Positions 15,824 to 24,005 of a stretch of DNA of 35,972 nucleotides are shown here, one piece after another. The stretch covers positions 1 through 35,972 of the forward strand of contig JAEDGE010000002.1 in the NCBI GenBank assembly GCA_016297675.1. The letters are read 5' to 3'. Position numbers and translations under genes: made by a program. The notes beneath the pieces were generated by a model. That model saw only the letters and a list, made by a program, of their open reading frames with translations, was not told the origin of the DNA and did not search any database. Position 1 is the stretch's first letter, and each line of letters begins with the position of its first letter. Source of the stretch: Oscillospiraceae bacterium. GTDB lineage: Bacteria > Bacillota > Clostridia > Oscillospirales > Ruminococcaceae.

Positions 15824-17002
15824 ATGAAACGGATTTTGATGCTTTCCACGGTCGCTTCCATGCAGGATCAATTTAATATGGCAAATATCCGGATGCTGCG
15901 AAAGATGCACTGTGATGTCTATGTTGCCTGCAATTTCGTGCAGGGGAATAATACCTCGCCACAGCGAGTTGCTACTTTCCGAAATGAGCTGACTGCACTT
16001 GGTGTAACGTGTCATCAGATTGATTTTGCCCGCAGTCCGTTTCATCTGCGACAAAATTATGCCGCCTATCGGCAGCTGCAAGCTTTGCTGAAAGCAATAC
16101 CGTTCGACTGTATTCACTGTCACACTCCAGTCGGTGGCATGTATGGCAGAAAAGCCGCTGCCATGTTCGGGATTCCCGTAATTTATACGGCACATGGTTT
16201 CCATTTCTATCAAGGAGCCCCCCTTTGGAACTGGCTGTTTTTTTATCCGGTGGAAAAACACTATGCGAAAAAAACAGATGTACTGATTACGATCAATAGT
16301 GAGGACTATGACCGTGCCACCAGAAAACTGCCGGCAAAACAGGTCGTTCGGATTCCGGGGATTGGGTTAAAGCCCGGCAAATATCGCTTTGCAACGCGTA
16401 GTCGTGAGGAAGTGCGGGAGGCACTGGATTTGCCGCTGGATTCGATTTTGCTGATTTCGGTCGGAGAACTCAACCGTAATAAAAACCATCGTGTGATTTT
16501 ACAGGCAATGGCGCGTTTGCCGCAGCTTCCTTTATATTATATATTGTGCGGAAAAGGAAGTGAGGAGCATTTTCTTCGCAATCTTGCCCAAGACCTGCAT
16601 CTTTCTGATCGTGTCAGAATTCTTGGGTATCGGCAGGATATCTGTGATTTGCTCCATGCAGCGGATATTTTCTGTTTTCCGTCCAAACGGGAGGGATTGG
16701 GCATGGCGGCTCTGGAGGCAATGGAGGCTGGCTTGCCGCTTGTCACATCGAACATTCATGGCATTCAGGATTATTCGTGTTCCGGAGAAACCGGATTTTC
16801 CTGTGCACCGTCCGATGTAGAGGGATTTGCCCATGCAATTGAAACGCTCTCAGAGGACAGAAATATGCGGCAGCGGATGGGAGAATACAATCAGCAGTCG
16901 GTAGAAGCCTTTTATCAGGCAGAAACGAACAAAATTATGGATGCTGTTTATCGGGAAGTACTGGGACTGGATACAGTGGTGGAACCGGCTTCTCGTACAT
17001 AA
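15824..17002 (+). CDS. Family 4 glycosyltransferase
   Basis: 392-residue GT-B retaining glycosyltransferase, probably acting in capsule or exopolysaccharide synthesis. The N-terminal acceptor domain contains HCHTPVGGMYGRKAAAMFG, VIYTAHGFHFYQGAP and INSEDYDRA, as in EpsD/EpsF-like GT4 enzymes. The C-terminal donor domain has SVGELNRNKNH, the loop CGKGSEEHFL and the catalytic E(x)7E motif REGLGMAALEAMEAG. The frame is open from 15701, but ATG 15824 follows AAAGGAGG and reads MKRILMLSTVASM, the usual Rossmann start. No polymerase or flippase lies beside it, so it appears to be a lone gene. Confidence 0.92.
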   Translation: MKRILMLSTVASMQDQFNMANIRMLRKMHCDVYVACNFVQGNNTSPQRVATFRNELTALGVTCHQIDFARSPFHLRQNYAAYRQLQALLKAIPFDCIHCHTPVGGMYGRKAAAMFGIPVIYTAHGFHFYQGAPLWNWLFFYPVEKHYAKKTDVLITINSEDYDRATRKLPAKQVVRIPGIGLKPGKYRFATRSREEVREALDLPLDSILLISVGELNRNKNHRVILQAMARLPQLPLYYILCGKGSEEHFLRNLAQDLHLSDRVRILGYRQDICDLLHAADIFCFPSKREGLGMAALEAMEAGLPLVTSNIHGIQDYSCSGETGFSCAPSDVEGFAHAIETLSEDRNMRQRMGEYNQQSVEAFYQAETNKIMDAVYREVLGLDTVVEPASRT

Positions 17003-17042
17003 AAAGTTTACAAAATAAATTGAAAAAAATGTACGCTGCCTA

Positions 17043-17071
17043 TTGCAATTTGTCCAGAGATGTGTTATAAT
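17043..17071 (+). promoter_or_regulatory. Promoter of the S10-spc-alpha superoperon
   Basis: TTGCAA at 17043-17048, a 17-base spacer and TATAAT at 17066-17071. No other clear promoter is seen before rplQ, so it may drive all 31 genes from rpsJ to rplQ. The leader to rpsJ is about 295 nt. Confidence 0.85.
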
Positions 17072-17180
17072 ACTTTTTGCGTGATTGCAATAGATATGCG
17101 ATGAAGTGAAAGGTTGCCGGCGGTATGCCGGGTAATTTTCATGGAGTATGTCCGATTTAAAACCGGGCGAATCAGGATAT

Positions 17181-17244
17181 AACACAGTCTGTGGTGAAAA
17201 AAGGTTTACGCAGTGGTGCATACTGCGTAAAGGACAGACTTGTG
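17181..17244 (+). promoter_or_regulatory. Structured leader RNA element upstream of rpsJ
   Basis: A 10-bp hairpin (TTTACGCAGT at 17205-17214 with 17222-17231) sits inside an outer stem formed by CAC AGTCTGT (17183-17192) and its complement at 17234-17244 with one bulged T. It lies directly before the terminator hairpin at 17253-17291, the arrangement expected of an attenuation leader. No named riboswitch or ribosomal-protein leader family is recognised, so the ligand is unknown. Confidence 0.5.
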
Positions 17245-17252
17245 CCAAAACC

Positions 17253-17291
17253 AGCTCGGAATACCGATACTTACGGATTCCGAGCTTTTTT
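17253..17291 (+). terminator. Intrinsic terminator inside the S10-operon leader (candidate attenuator)
   Basis: AGCTCGGAAT (17253-17262) pairs with 17277-17286 and CCG with CGG across one bulged A. Six T's follow (17286-17291). It stands about 80 bases before rpsJ and 180 after the promoter, with no gene between, so it can only act on the operon's own transcript. Confidence 0.75.
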
Positions 17292-17372
17292 ATATGCTGC
17301 CGCACGGAAACACCCGGCAGCGTGGCAGAAAATCCTGCTGCCCCCCAATACCAGCAAGGAGGCGAGAGAAAA

Positions 17373-17687
17373 ATGGCAGTCAACGAAAAAATCAGAATCA
17401 AGATCAAGGGCTATGAGCACGCAACAGTAGATGCTGCTGCTGCAAAGATTGTAGAAGCTGCAAAGAGAAGTGGTTCCAGCGTGTCCGGACCGATTCCGCT
17501 CCCGACAGATAAGGAAATTATCACGATTCTGCGTGCAACACACAAGTACAAGGACAGCCGTGAGCAGTTTGAAATGCGTACACACAAGCGGCTGATCGAT
17601 GTCATCCGTCCGACACAGAAGACCACTGAGGCTCTGCAGAAGCTGGAAATTCCGGCAGGCGTAGACATCGTAATGGAACTCAAGTAA
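17373..17687 (+). CDS. rpsJ: 30S ribosomal protein S10
   Basis: 104 residues, the usual length. S10 sits in the 30S head and also partners NusB in antitermination. Characteristic stretches: IRIKIKGYEHATVDAAA, SGPIPLPTDKEI, RATHKYKDSREQFEMRTHKRLIDV (split here at RATHKYKD / SREQF) and PAGVDIVMELK. AAGGAGG precedes ATG 17373; the open frame upstream to 17148 is leader RNA. First gene of the superoperon; two small hairpins (17697-17716 and 17724-17740) separate it from rplC. Confidence 0.98.
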   Translation: MAVNEKIRIKIKGYEHATVDAAAAKIVEAAKRSGSSVSGPIPLPTDKEIITILRATHKYKDSREQFEMRTHKRLIDVIRPTQKTTEALQKLEIPAGVDIVMELK

Positions 17688-17767
17688 GTTCCGGCAGACA
17701 ACGGAAAGACGTTGTCCGGTCAAGTTGATGTAAGATCAACCAATAACCAACAGGAGGAAATGCGAAA

Positions 17768-18400
17768 ATGCAAAAGGCAATTATCGGTAAGAAAATCGGT
17801 ATGACACAGATTTTTGATGAAAATGGCAGAGTCATTCCGGTTACCGTTGTAGAAGCTGGTCCGTGCGTGATTGTACAGAAGAAAACAGTGGAAAACGACG
17901 GCTATGTAGCAGTACAGATGGGTTACGGCGATGTAAAGCCGCAGAGGCTCAACAAGCCGATGAAGGGACACTTCGAAAAGGCAGATGTTGCTCCGAAGAA
18001 AACGTTGAAAGAATTTCGCCTGGAAAACAGCGACGCACTGAACGTTGGCGACGCTGTAAAGGCAGATACATTTGCAGTCGGTGACAGCGTGGATGTCAGC
18101 GGTACCAGCAAGGGTAAGGGCTTTGCCGGTGCAATCAAGCGGCACAACCAGCACAGACTGAAGGAAACACATGGTACCGGTCCGGTACACAGACAGGCTG
18201 GTTCTATGGGCGCTTGTTCTTCCCCGTCCCGTATTTATAAGGGCAAGGGTATGCCGGGTCACATGGGTGCAGAATCTGTAACCGTGCAGAACCTGGAAAT
18301 CGTAAAGATTGATACAGAAAACAATCTCATCGCAGTCAAGGGTGCGATTCCGGGCCCGAAGGGCGGCATCGTTGCCATCGTTGACAGCGTAAAGGCGTAA
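17768..18400 (+). CDS. rplC: 50S ribosomal protein L3
   Basis: 210 residues. Binds 23S rRNA near the peptidyl-transferase centre and starts 50S assembly. Family features: IGKKIGMTQIFDENGRVIPV at the N-terminus, the long loop GTGPVHRQAGSMGACSSPSR reaching the active site, and KGMPGHMGAE near residue 160. The glutamine of HRQAGS is the one methylated in some bacteria. AGGAGG lies upstream of ATG 17768. Confidence 0.98.
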   Translation: MQKAIIGKKIGMTQIFDENGRVIPVTVVEAGPCVIVQKKTVENDGYVAVQMGYGDVKPQRLNKPMKGHFEKADVAPKKTLKEFRLENSDALNVGDAVKADTFAVGDSVDVSGTSKGKGFAGAIKRHNQHRLKETHGTGPVHRQAGSMGACSSPSRIYKGKGMPGHMGAESVTVQNLEIVKIDTENNLIAVKGAIPGPKGGIVAIVDSVKA

Positions 18401-18418
18401 AGGAAGGAGGCAACATAA

Positions 18419-19045
18419 ATGGCAAAAGTTTCAGTTTTTGATATGACAGGCCAGCAGGTTTCGGAAATCGAGCTTGCAGATGCTGTGTTCGGAATTACGC
18501 CGAATGAATCCGCAATGCATGCCATGGTTGTGAATTATCTTGCCAATCAGCGGCAGGGTACACAGTCTACACTGACCCGTTCTGAGGTTCGTGGCGGCGG
18601 CAGAAAGCCGTGGAGACAGAAGGGCACTGGTCATGCAAGACAGGGTTCTATCCGTGCACCACAGTGGACACACGGTGGCGTGGCACTTGGCCCGAAGCCG
18701 AGAGATTATCGTTACACATTGAATAAGAAGCTGCGGAAGCTTGCAATGAAATCCGCACTTTCCACAAAGTTGCTGGACAGCAACCTGATTGTTGTAGATA
18801 GCCTGACCACAGACAGCTACAAGACAAAGACAGTTGTTGCAATGCTGAAGGCACTGAATGTAGATGGCAAGGCAATGCTGGTAACCGCTGAAAAGGATGA
18901 AAAGCTGGTAAAGAGTGCAGCAAACATCCCGGGCGTTAAGACCGCTGCTTGCAACACACTGAATGTATACGACATTCTGCACCACGATAAGTTTATCGTT
19001 TCCAAGGATGCCGTGGCAAAAATCGAGGAGGTGTATGCAAAGTGA
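18419..19045 (+). CDS. rplD: 50S ribosomal protein L4
   Basis: 208 residues, 18 bases after rplC, with AGGAGG before the ATG. Its extended loop lines the nascent-chain tunnel: RGGGRKPWRQKGTGHARQGS and RAPQWTHGGVALGPKPRDY. In E. coli L4 also represses the S10 operon through its leader. Whether it acts on the leader described here is unknown. The stop overlaps the GTG start of rplW (GTGA). Confidence 0.98.
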   Translation: MAKVSVFDMTGQQVSEIELADAVFGITPNESAMHAMVVNYLANQRQGTQSTLTRSEVRGGGRKPWRQKGTGHARQGSIRAPQWTHGGVALGPKPRDYRYTLNKKLRKLAMKSALSTKLLDSNLIVVDSLTTDSYKTKTVVAMLKALNVDGKAMLVTAEKDEKLVKSAANIPGVKTAACNTLNVYDILHHDKFIVSKDAVAKIEEVYAK

Positions 19046-19368
19046 AAGCACCGCAGGATATTATTCTGAAGCCGATGATCACCGAGCAGACCGTGGATAA
19101 CATGCAGGAAAGCAAGTACACGTTTAAGGTTGCCAAGGATGCAAACAAGATCGAAATTGCACAGGCTGCCGAAGCCCTCTTCCATGTAGAGGTTGTCAAG
19201 GTAAATACCGTAAACTGCACCGGTAAGGCAAAGCGGGTTGGCCGCTTCGTTGGCAAGAAAGCAGATTATAAGAAGGCAATCATCACCATCAATCCGGAAA
19301 CCACAAAGACTGGCAAGGATGGCAAGAAGCTGAAGGGTTCCATCGAATTCTTTGATGGGATGTTTTAA
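19042..19368 (+). CDS. rplW: 50S ribosomal protein L23
   Basis: 108 residues, starting at GTG 19042 in a GTGA overlap with rplD, with AGGAGG at 19026-19031. L23 sits at the tunnel exit and docks trigger factor and SRP. The N-terminus reads KAPQDIILKPMITEQTV (family: IIxPxxTEK) and the body NKIEIAQAAEALFHVEVVKVN is typical. Two short hairpins, 19370-19387 and 19395-19409, follow in the gap before rplB. Confidence 0.97.
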   Translation: MKAPQDIILKPMITEQTVDNMQESKYTFKVAKDANKIEIAQAAEALFHVEVVKVNTVNCTGKAKRVGRFVGKKADYKKAIITINPETTKTGKDGKKLKGSIEFFDGMF

Positions 19369-19437
19369 TCTCAGCTGATTCGCTGAGCATGTATGGGAGT
19401 CGTGCTCCCGCAAATGAGCATTTGAGGAGTGAAATAA

Positions 19438-20271
19438 ATGGCTATTAAGAGCTACAAGCCGACAACCCCGTCCCGCAGAGGGATGACAGTGACCGATTAC
19501 TCCGGTCTGTCCAAGGTTGCACCGGAAAAGAGCTTGCTGGAACCGCTGAAGAAGAATGCGGGTCGTAACAGCTATGGTAGAATCACCGTTCGTCACAGAG
19601 GCGGCGGAAACAGAAGAAAGTATCGTATCATTGATTTCAAGCGGAACAAGGATGCAATGAATGCAACTGTTCTGACACTGGAATACGATCCGAATAGAAG
19701 TGCATTTATCGCACTGGTACAGTATGAAGACGGCGAAAAGCGTTACATCCTCGCTCCGGAAGGGCTGAAGGTTGGCGATGTGGTTCGCTCTGGTTCTGAC
19801 GCTGATATCAAGCCGGGCTGTGCATTGGCACTGGCAGATATTCCGGTTGGTACCTTTATTCATGCAATTGAACTGTATCCGGGTAAGGGTGCACAGCTGG
19901 TTAGAAGTGCTGGCAACACCGCTCAGCTGATGGGCAAGGAAGGTGCATTTGCACTGATTCGTTTGCCATCCGGCGAAATGCGGAAGGTTTCCATTCAGTG
20001 CCGTGCTTCCATTGGTCAGGTTTCCAATGTGGATCACGAGAATGTAAACTATGGTAAGGCTGGCCGTATGCGGAATAAGGGATGGAGACCGACTGTCAGA
20101 GGTTCTGTTATGAACCCGAATGACCACCCACACGGCGGTGGTGAAGGTAAGTCACCAGTTGGACGTCCGGGACCTGTTACGCCTTGGGGTAAGCCAGCTC
20201 TGGGTTACAAGACCAGAAAGAAGCACAAGGCTTCTGATAAGTATATCGTAAAACGCCGTAACGGCAAATAA
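19438..20271 (+). CDS. rplB: 50S ribosomal protein L2
   Basis: 277 residues. L2 is needed for subunit joining and peptidyl-transferase activity. It carries the family opening KSYKPTTPSRRGMTV, the RNA-binding GRNSYGRITVRHRGGGNRR region (split at ITV), and the C-terminal motif HPHGGGEGKSPVGRPGPVTP with its conserved histidine. Basic tail KKHKASDKYIVKRRNGK. Confidence 0.98.
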   Translation: MAIKSYKPTTPSRRGMTVTDYSGLSKVAPEKSLLEPLKKNAGRNSYGRITVRHRGGGNRRKYRIIDFKRNKDAMNATVLTLEYDPNRSAFIALVQYEDGEKRYILAPEGLKVGDVVRSGSDADIKPGCALALADIPVGTFIHAIELYPGKGAQLVRSAGNTAQLMGKEGAFALIRLPSGEMRKVSIQCRASIGQVSNVDHENVNYGKAGRMRNKGWRPTVRGSVMNPNDHPHGGGEGKSPVGRPGPVTPWGKPALGYKTRKKHKASDKYIVKRRNGK

Positions 20272-20291
20272 GGGGAAAGGAGGAGCATTTC

Positions 20292-20576
20292 ATGAGCAGA
20301 AGTATTAAAAAGGGACCTTATGTCCAGGAAGTCCTGCTGAAGAGAGTGCAGGCAATGAACGAAGCCGGAGAAAAGAAAGTCCTCAAGACTTGGAGCCGAT
20401 CTTCCACAATTTTCCCTGACTTTGTCGGACACACCTTTGCCGTACATGACGGCCGCAAGCATGTTCCGGTTTATGTAACAGAAGATATGGTAGGTCATAA
20501 GCTCGGCGAGTTTGCACCGACCAGAACCTTTAAGGGTCATGCCGGTTCGAAGACTTCAAATAACGGCAAGAAGTAA
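20292..20576 (+). CDS. rpsS: 30S ribosomal protein S19
   Basis: 94 residues, close to the usual 92-93. Located in the 30S head near the A site with S13. Signature SRSIKKGPYVQEVLLKRV, then TWSRSSTIFPDFVGHTFAVH and KLGEFAPTRTFKGHAG. AAAGGAGG precedes its ATG. Confidence 0.98.
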   Translation: MSRSIKKGPYVQEVLLKRVQAMNEAGEKKVLKTWSRSSTIFPDFVGHTFAVHDGRKHVPVYVTEDMVGHKLGEFAPTRTFKGHAGSKTSNNGKK

Positions 20577-20596
20577 TTTTGGAAGGAGGCGTTCAA

Positions 20597-20932
20597 ATGG
20601 AAGCAAGAGCATATTTGAGAAATGCTCGCATTTCTCCGAGAAAAGTACAGATCGTTTTGGATCTGATCAGAAATAAGCCGGTGGATGTTGCACTGGCAAC
20701 TTTGGATCTCACACCGAAAGCAGCAAGCCCGATTCTGGAAAAGCTTTTGAAGTCCGCTATGGCAAATGCAGAAAACAATTTCAGCATGAACAAGGATGCA
20801 CTTTACGTTGCCGAATGCTATGCAACTCCGGGTCCGATTATGAAGCGGATTCAGCCGAGAGCACAGGGCAGAGCATTTCGGATTTATAAGAGAACGTCGC
20901 ATATCACCATTGTTCTGAAAGAAGAAGAATAA
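20597..20932 (+). CDS. rplV: 50S ribosomal protein L22
   Basis: 111 residues. L22 lines the exit tunnel and is the site of macrolide-resistance changes in some bacteria. The N-terminus MEARAYLRNARISPRKVQIV and the C-terminal hairpin GRAFRIYKRTSHITIVLKE (family: GRAxxIxKRTSHITVVV) are typical. A TTG at 20579 is in frame, but GGAAGGAGG lies between it and ATG 20597, so the ATG is the start. Confidence 0.97.
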   Translation: MEARAYLRNARISPRKVQIVLDLIRNKPVDVALATLDLTPKAASPILEKLLKSAMANAENNFSMNKDALYVAECYATPGPIMKRIQPRAQGRAFRIYKRTSHITIVLKEEE

Positions 20933-20950
20933 TCCCAAGGAGGTTAAAAT

Positions 20951-21742
20951 ATGGGCCAGAAGGTTAATCCGCACGGTCTCCGTGTTGGTGTGATTAAAGA
21001 TTGGGATTCTCGCTGGTTTGCGAACAAGGCTGACTTCGGCGATACGCTGGTAGAAGACTTCAACGTTCGGAAGTTTATTAAGAAGAATCTGTATGCAGCA
21101 GGTGTTCCGAAGATTGAAATTGAGCGGTTTGCAGATAAGGTAAGAATCCACATCCACTGTGCAAAGCCGGGCATCGTAATCGGCCGTGGCGGTGCAGAGA
21201 TCGAAAAGCTCCGCACACAGTTGGAAAAGATGATGAATAAGCAGGTTTACGTCAACATCGTTGAAGTAAAGCAGCCGGATATGGATGCACAGCTCGTTGC
21301 AGAAAAGATTGCATTGGATCTGGAAAACAGAATTTCCTTCCGTCGTGCTATGAAGCAGGCAATCGGTCGTGCAATGCGTCTCGGTGCAAAGGGTATCAAG
21401 ACAAAGGTTTCCGGTCGTCTGGGCGGTGCAGAAATCGCACGTTCAGAAAGCTATCACGAAGGTACCATCCCGCTGCAGACCATTCGTGCTGATATCGACT
21501 ACGGTACCGCAGAAGCACACACCACTTATGGTCGTCTGGGCGTAAAGGTTTGGATCTATAAGGGCGAAGTGCTCAAGGGCGATGCTGCAAGAGCTGCTGA
21601 GCAGAGAGAAAAGGTAGAGAGAAAGTCCCGTGATAACAACCGTGGCGGCAGAGACGACAGAAGACGTCGTGATAACCGGAACGGTGACCGCAGAAACGGT
21701 GGCTTCCGTCGTGGCGAAAAAAGAGAAGGAGGTAAACAGTAA
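20951..21742 (+). CDS. rpsC: 30S ribosomal protein S3 with basic C-terminal extension
   Basis: 263 residues. The two KH-type halves are normal: MGQKVNPHGLRVGVIKDWDS, PGIVIGRGGAEIEKLRTQL, and ARSESYHEGTIPLQTIRADI with DYGTAEAHTTYGRLGVKVWI. From about residue 218 to the end runs an extension rich in Arg, Asp, Asn and Gly (RGGRDDRRRRDNRNGDRRNG), longer than in typical 215-230-residue S3. The stop overlaps the rplP start by one base (TAATG). Confidence 0.97.
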   Translation: MGQKVNPHGLRVGVIKDWDSRWFANKADFGDTLVEDFNVRKFIKKNLYAAGVPKIEIERFADKVRIHIHCAKPGIVIGRGGAEIEKLRTQLEKMMNKQVYVNIVEVKQPDMDAQLVAEKIALDLENRISFRRAMKQAIGRAMRLGAKGIKTKVSGRLGGAEIARSESYHEGTIPLQTIRADIDYGTAEAHTTYGRLGVKVWIYKGEVLKGDAARAAEQREKVERKSRDNNRGGRDDRRRRDNRNGDRRNGGFRRGEKREGGKQ

Positions 21743-22164
21743 TGCTGCTTCCGAAGAGAGTAAAATACCGTCGTGTACACAGAGGACGGATGACAGGGAA
21801 GGCTTACAGAGGTTCGACTGTCAGCAATGGTGAGTATGGTTTGCAGGCTCTGGAGCCGGCATGGATTACCTCCAACCAGATTGAATCTGCCCGTATCGCA
21901 ATGACTCGTTACATCAAGCGTGGCGGTCAGGTTTGGATTAAGATTTTCCCGGATAAGCCGGTTACCAAGAAGCCGGCAGGCACCAGAATGGGTTCCGGTA
22001 AAGGTGCTCCGGAATATTGGGTAGCAGTTGTAAAGCCGGGCAGAGTGATGTTTGAAATCGCTGGCGTGCCGGAAGAAACTGCAAGAGAAGCAATGCGTCT
22101 TGCGATGCATAAGCTGCCGATTAAGTGTAAGTTTGTAAAGGCTGAAGGAGGCGAGCAGGCATGA
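21742..22164 (+). CDS. rplP: 50S ribosomal protein L16
   Basis: 140 residues. Organises the A-site region of 23S rRNA. Family stretches: LLPKRVKYRRVHRGRMTGKA, TRYIKRGGQVWIKIFPDKPV, KPAGTRMGSGKGAPEYWVAV and ETAREAMRLAMHKLPIKCKF. Its ribosome binding site GAAGGAGG lies in the end of rpsC, and its stop overlaps the rpmC start (ATGA). Confidence 0.98.
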   Translation: MLLPKRVKYRRVHRGRMTGKAYRGSTVSNGEYGLQALEPAWITSNQIESARIAMTRYIKRGGQVWIKIFPDKPVTKKPAGTRMGSGKGAPEYWVAVVKPGRVMFEIAGVPEETAREAMRLAMHKLPIKCKFVKAEGGEQA

Positions 22165-22364
22165 AAGCAGCAGAAGTAAAAGCAATGCCGGTTGATGAAC
22201 TGAATGAAAAGCTGGTTGACCTGAAGGAAGAACTGTTTGCACTTCGCTTTCAGCTTGCTGCAAATCAGCTTGAAAATACAGCTCGTATCAAGGCAGTAAA
22301 GAAGGATATTGCCCGTGTTAAGACTGCACTCCGTGCTGCGGAACTTCAGTCTGCACAGCACTAA
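22161..22364 (+). CDS. rpmC: 50S ribosomal protein L29
   Basis: 67 residues, a two-helix protein at the tunnel exit. Family pattern KAAEVKAMPVDELNEKLVDL, then KEELFALRFQLAANQLENTA and RIKAVKKDIARVKTALRAAE. Translationally coupled to rplP by a 4-base overlap. Confidence 0.97.
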   Translation: MKAAEVKAMPVDELNEKLVDLKEELFALRFQLAANQLENTARIKAVKKDIARVKTALRAAELQSAQH

Positions 22365-22379
22365 GAGGAGGGCTTTACA

Positions 22380-22637
22380 GTGGCTGAGAGAAATTTGAGA
22401 AAAACCAGAGTCGGCAGAGTGGTTAGCGACAAGATGGATAAGACAGTCGTTGTAGCAATCGTCGACAATGTAAAACACCCGCTTTACAAGAAGATTGTGA
22501 AGAGAACCGTCCGCCTCAAGGCACATGATGAAAACAATGCCTGCAAGGTTGGCGATCGTGTAGAAGTGATGGAAACCCGTCCGCTGTCCAAGGATAAGAG
22601 ATGGCGTGTTGTGGAAATCATCGAAAAGGCTAAGTAA
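22380..22637 (+). CDS. rpsQ: 30S ribosomal protein S17
   Basis: 85 residues, start codon GTG 22380 with AGAGGAGG upstream. A primary 16S rRNA binder with an OB fold: NLRKTRVGRVVSDKMDKTVV, HPLYKKIVKRTVRLKAHDEN and ETRPLSKDKRWRVVEIIEKA. A 7-bp hairpin at 22643-22666 follows in the gap before rplN. Confidence 0.97.
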   Translation: MAERNLRKTRVGRVVSDKMDKTVVVAIVDNVKHPLYKKIVKRTVRLKAHDENNACKVGDRVEVMETRPLSKDKRWRVVEIIEKAK

Positions 22638-22699
22638 TTGACGAACGAAGAAAAAACGGTTCGTTCTGAGAGGGACGTTTCCGAAAGGAGGAACTCGCT

Positions 22700-23068
22700 G
22701 TGATTCAGATGCAAACGTATTTGAAGGTTGCGGACAACACCGGTGCGAAAGAACTGATGTGCATCAGAGTACTGGGCGGTACCCGGAGACGGTATGCCAA
22801 CATTGGTGATGTCGTAGTCGCTTCTGTTAAGAAAGCAACACCCGGCGGCGTTGTAAAGAAGGGTGATGTTGTAAAGGCTGTCATCGTACGCTCTGCAAAG
22901 GGCCTGCGGAGAGAAGACGGTACCTACATCCGGTTCGATGAAAACGCTGCGGTTATTATTAAGGAAGACAAGAACCCGAAGGGCACTCGTATCTTTGGGC
23001 CGGTTGCCAGAGAGCTGCGTGATAAGGATTATATGAAGATCCTGAGCTTGGCACCGGAAGTACTTTAA
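22700..23068 (+). CDS. rplN: 50S ribosomal protein L14
   Basis: 122 residues, start codon GTG 22700 after AAAGGAGG. Forms an intersubunit bridge and binds the silencing factor RsfS. Family signature MIQMQTYLKVADNTGAKELM, then CIRVLGGTRRRYANIGDVVV, FDENAAVIIKEDKNPKGTRI and FGPVARELRDKDYMKILSLA. First gene of the classical spc block. Confidence 0.98.
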   Translation: MIQMQTYLKVADNTGAKELMCIRVLGGTRRRYANIGDVVVASVKKATPGGVVKKGDVVKAVIVRSAKGLRREDGTYIRFDENAAVIIKEDKNPKGTRIFGPVARELRDKDYMKILSLAPEVL

Positions 23069-23083
23069 TTCGGAGGTGTCATA

Positions 23084-23437
23084 ATGAGTAAGGTACATGT
23101 AAAAACAGGTGACACCGTCGTACTGCTGACCGGTAAGGATATTTACCAGTACAAGGACGTAACCGATAAGTCCAAGGGCAGACTCGAAGGCAAAGTTGTT
23201 GCTGTCAGCCCGAAGGAAGGCAAGGTTATCGTAGAAGGCTTCAACAAGATCACAAAGCATGTCAAGCCGACCAGAATGGGTCAGAGCGGCGGCATCGTGG
23301 AAACCGAAGGGGCTCTGTATGCCAGCAAGGTACAGCTCGTTTGCCCGAAGTGCGGCAAGCCGACCAGAATCGGTCATGTTGTAGAAGACGGCAAGAAGCT
23401 GCGTGTCTGCAAGAAGTGCGGCAAATCTTTTGAGTAA
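23084..23437 (+). CDS. rplX: 50S ribosomal protein L24
   Basis: 117 residues. Assembly initiator with an N-terminal KOW motif (VHVKTGDTVVLLTGKDIYQY, then KSKGRLEGKVVAVSPKEGKV). The C-terminal part holds two cysteine pairs, CPKCGKPTRIGH and CKKCGKSF, a zinc-ribbon-like form common in Gram-positive L24. Confidence 0.98.
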   Translation: MSKVHVKTGDTVVLLTGKDIYQYKDVTDKSKGRLEGKVVAVSPKEGKVIVEGFNKITKHVKPTRMGQSGGIVETEGALYASKVQLVCPKCGKPTRIGHVVEDGKKLRVCKKCGKSFE

Positions 23438-23449
23438 AGGAGAAACGAT

Positions 23450-23989
23450 ATGTCTACGTTGAAAGATTATTATAACAGCACCGTTGCTCCTGCAATGATG
23501 AAGAAGTTCGGTTACAAGAATGTCATGCAGATTCCGAAGCTGGACAAGGTGGTTGTCAATGTGGCAGCCGGCGAAGCAAAGGACAATGCAAAGGTAATCG
23601 ATGCAATTATGAACGACCTGTCCATTATTACCGGACAGAAGCCGGTTGTTTGCAGAGCAAAGAAATCCGTTGCAAACTTCAAGCTGCGTGAAGGAATGCC
23701 GATTGGCGTCAAGGTAACCCTGCGTGGCGAAAAGATGTATGAATTCGTTTACAAGCTGTTCAATGTCAGCTTCCCGCGTGTTCGTGACTTCAGAGGCATC
23801 AACGGCAATTCGTTCGATGGTAAGGGCAACTATTCCACTGGTATCAAGGAACAGCTGATCTTCCCGGAAATCGAATACGATAAGATTGATAAGGTCAGAG
23901 GTATGGATATCAATTTCATTACCACTGCACAGACCGATGAAGAAGCAAAGGAGCTGCTGACACTGCTCGGTGCTCCGTTCATTAAGTAA
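23450..23989 (+). CDS. rplE: 50S ribosomal protein L5
   Basis: 179 residues. Binds 5S rRNA with L18 and contacts P-site tRNA. Family blocks: MQIPKLDKVVVNVAAGEAKD, ITGQKPVVCRAKKSVANFKL, REGMPIGVKVTLRGEKMYEF and the loop NGNSFDGKGNYSTGIKEQLI. AAAGGAG precedes ATG 23450. Confidence 0.98.
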   Translation: MSTLKDYYNSTVAPAMMKKFGYKNVMQIPKLDKVVVNVAAGEAKDNAKVIDAIMNDLSIITGQKPVVCRAKKSVANFKLREGMPIGVKVTLRGEKMYEFVYKLFNVSFPRVRDFRGINGNSFDGKGNYSTGIKEQLIFPEIEYDKIDKVRGMDINFITTAQTDEEAKELLTLLGAPFIK

Positions 23990-24005
23990 GCAGGGAGGAA
24001 CGATC

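Noticed and set aside
18817..20133. Open minus-strand frame of 438 codons opposite rplD, rplW and rplB
   Set aside because: Antisense to conserved genes, no family features. The same reasoning applies to long minus-strand frames at 26912-28030, 28652-29812 and 30121-31515.
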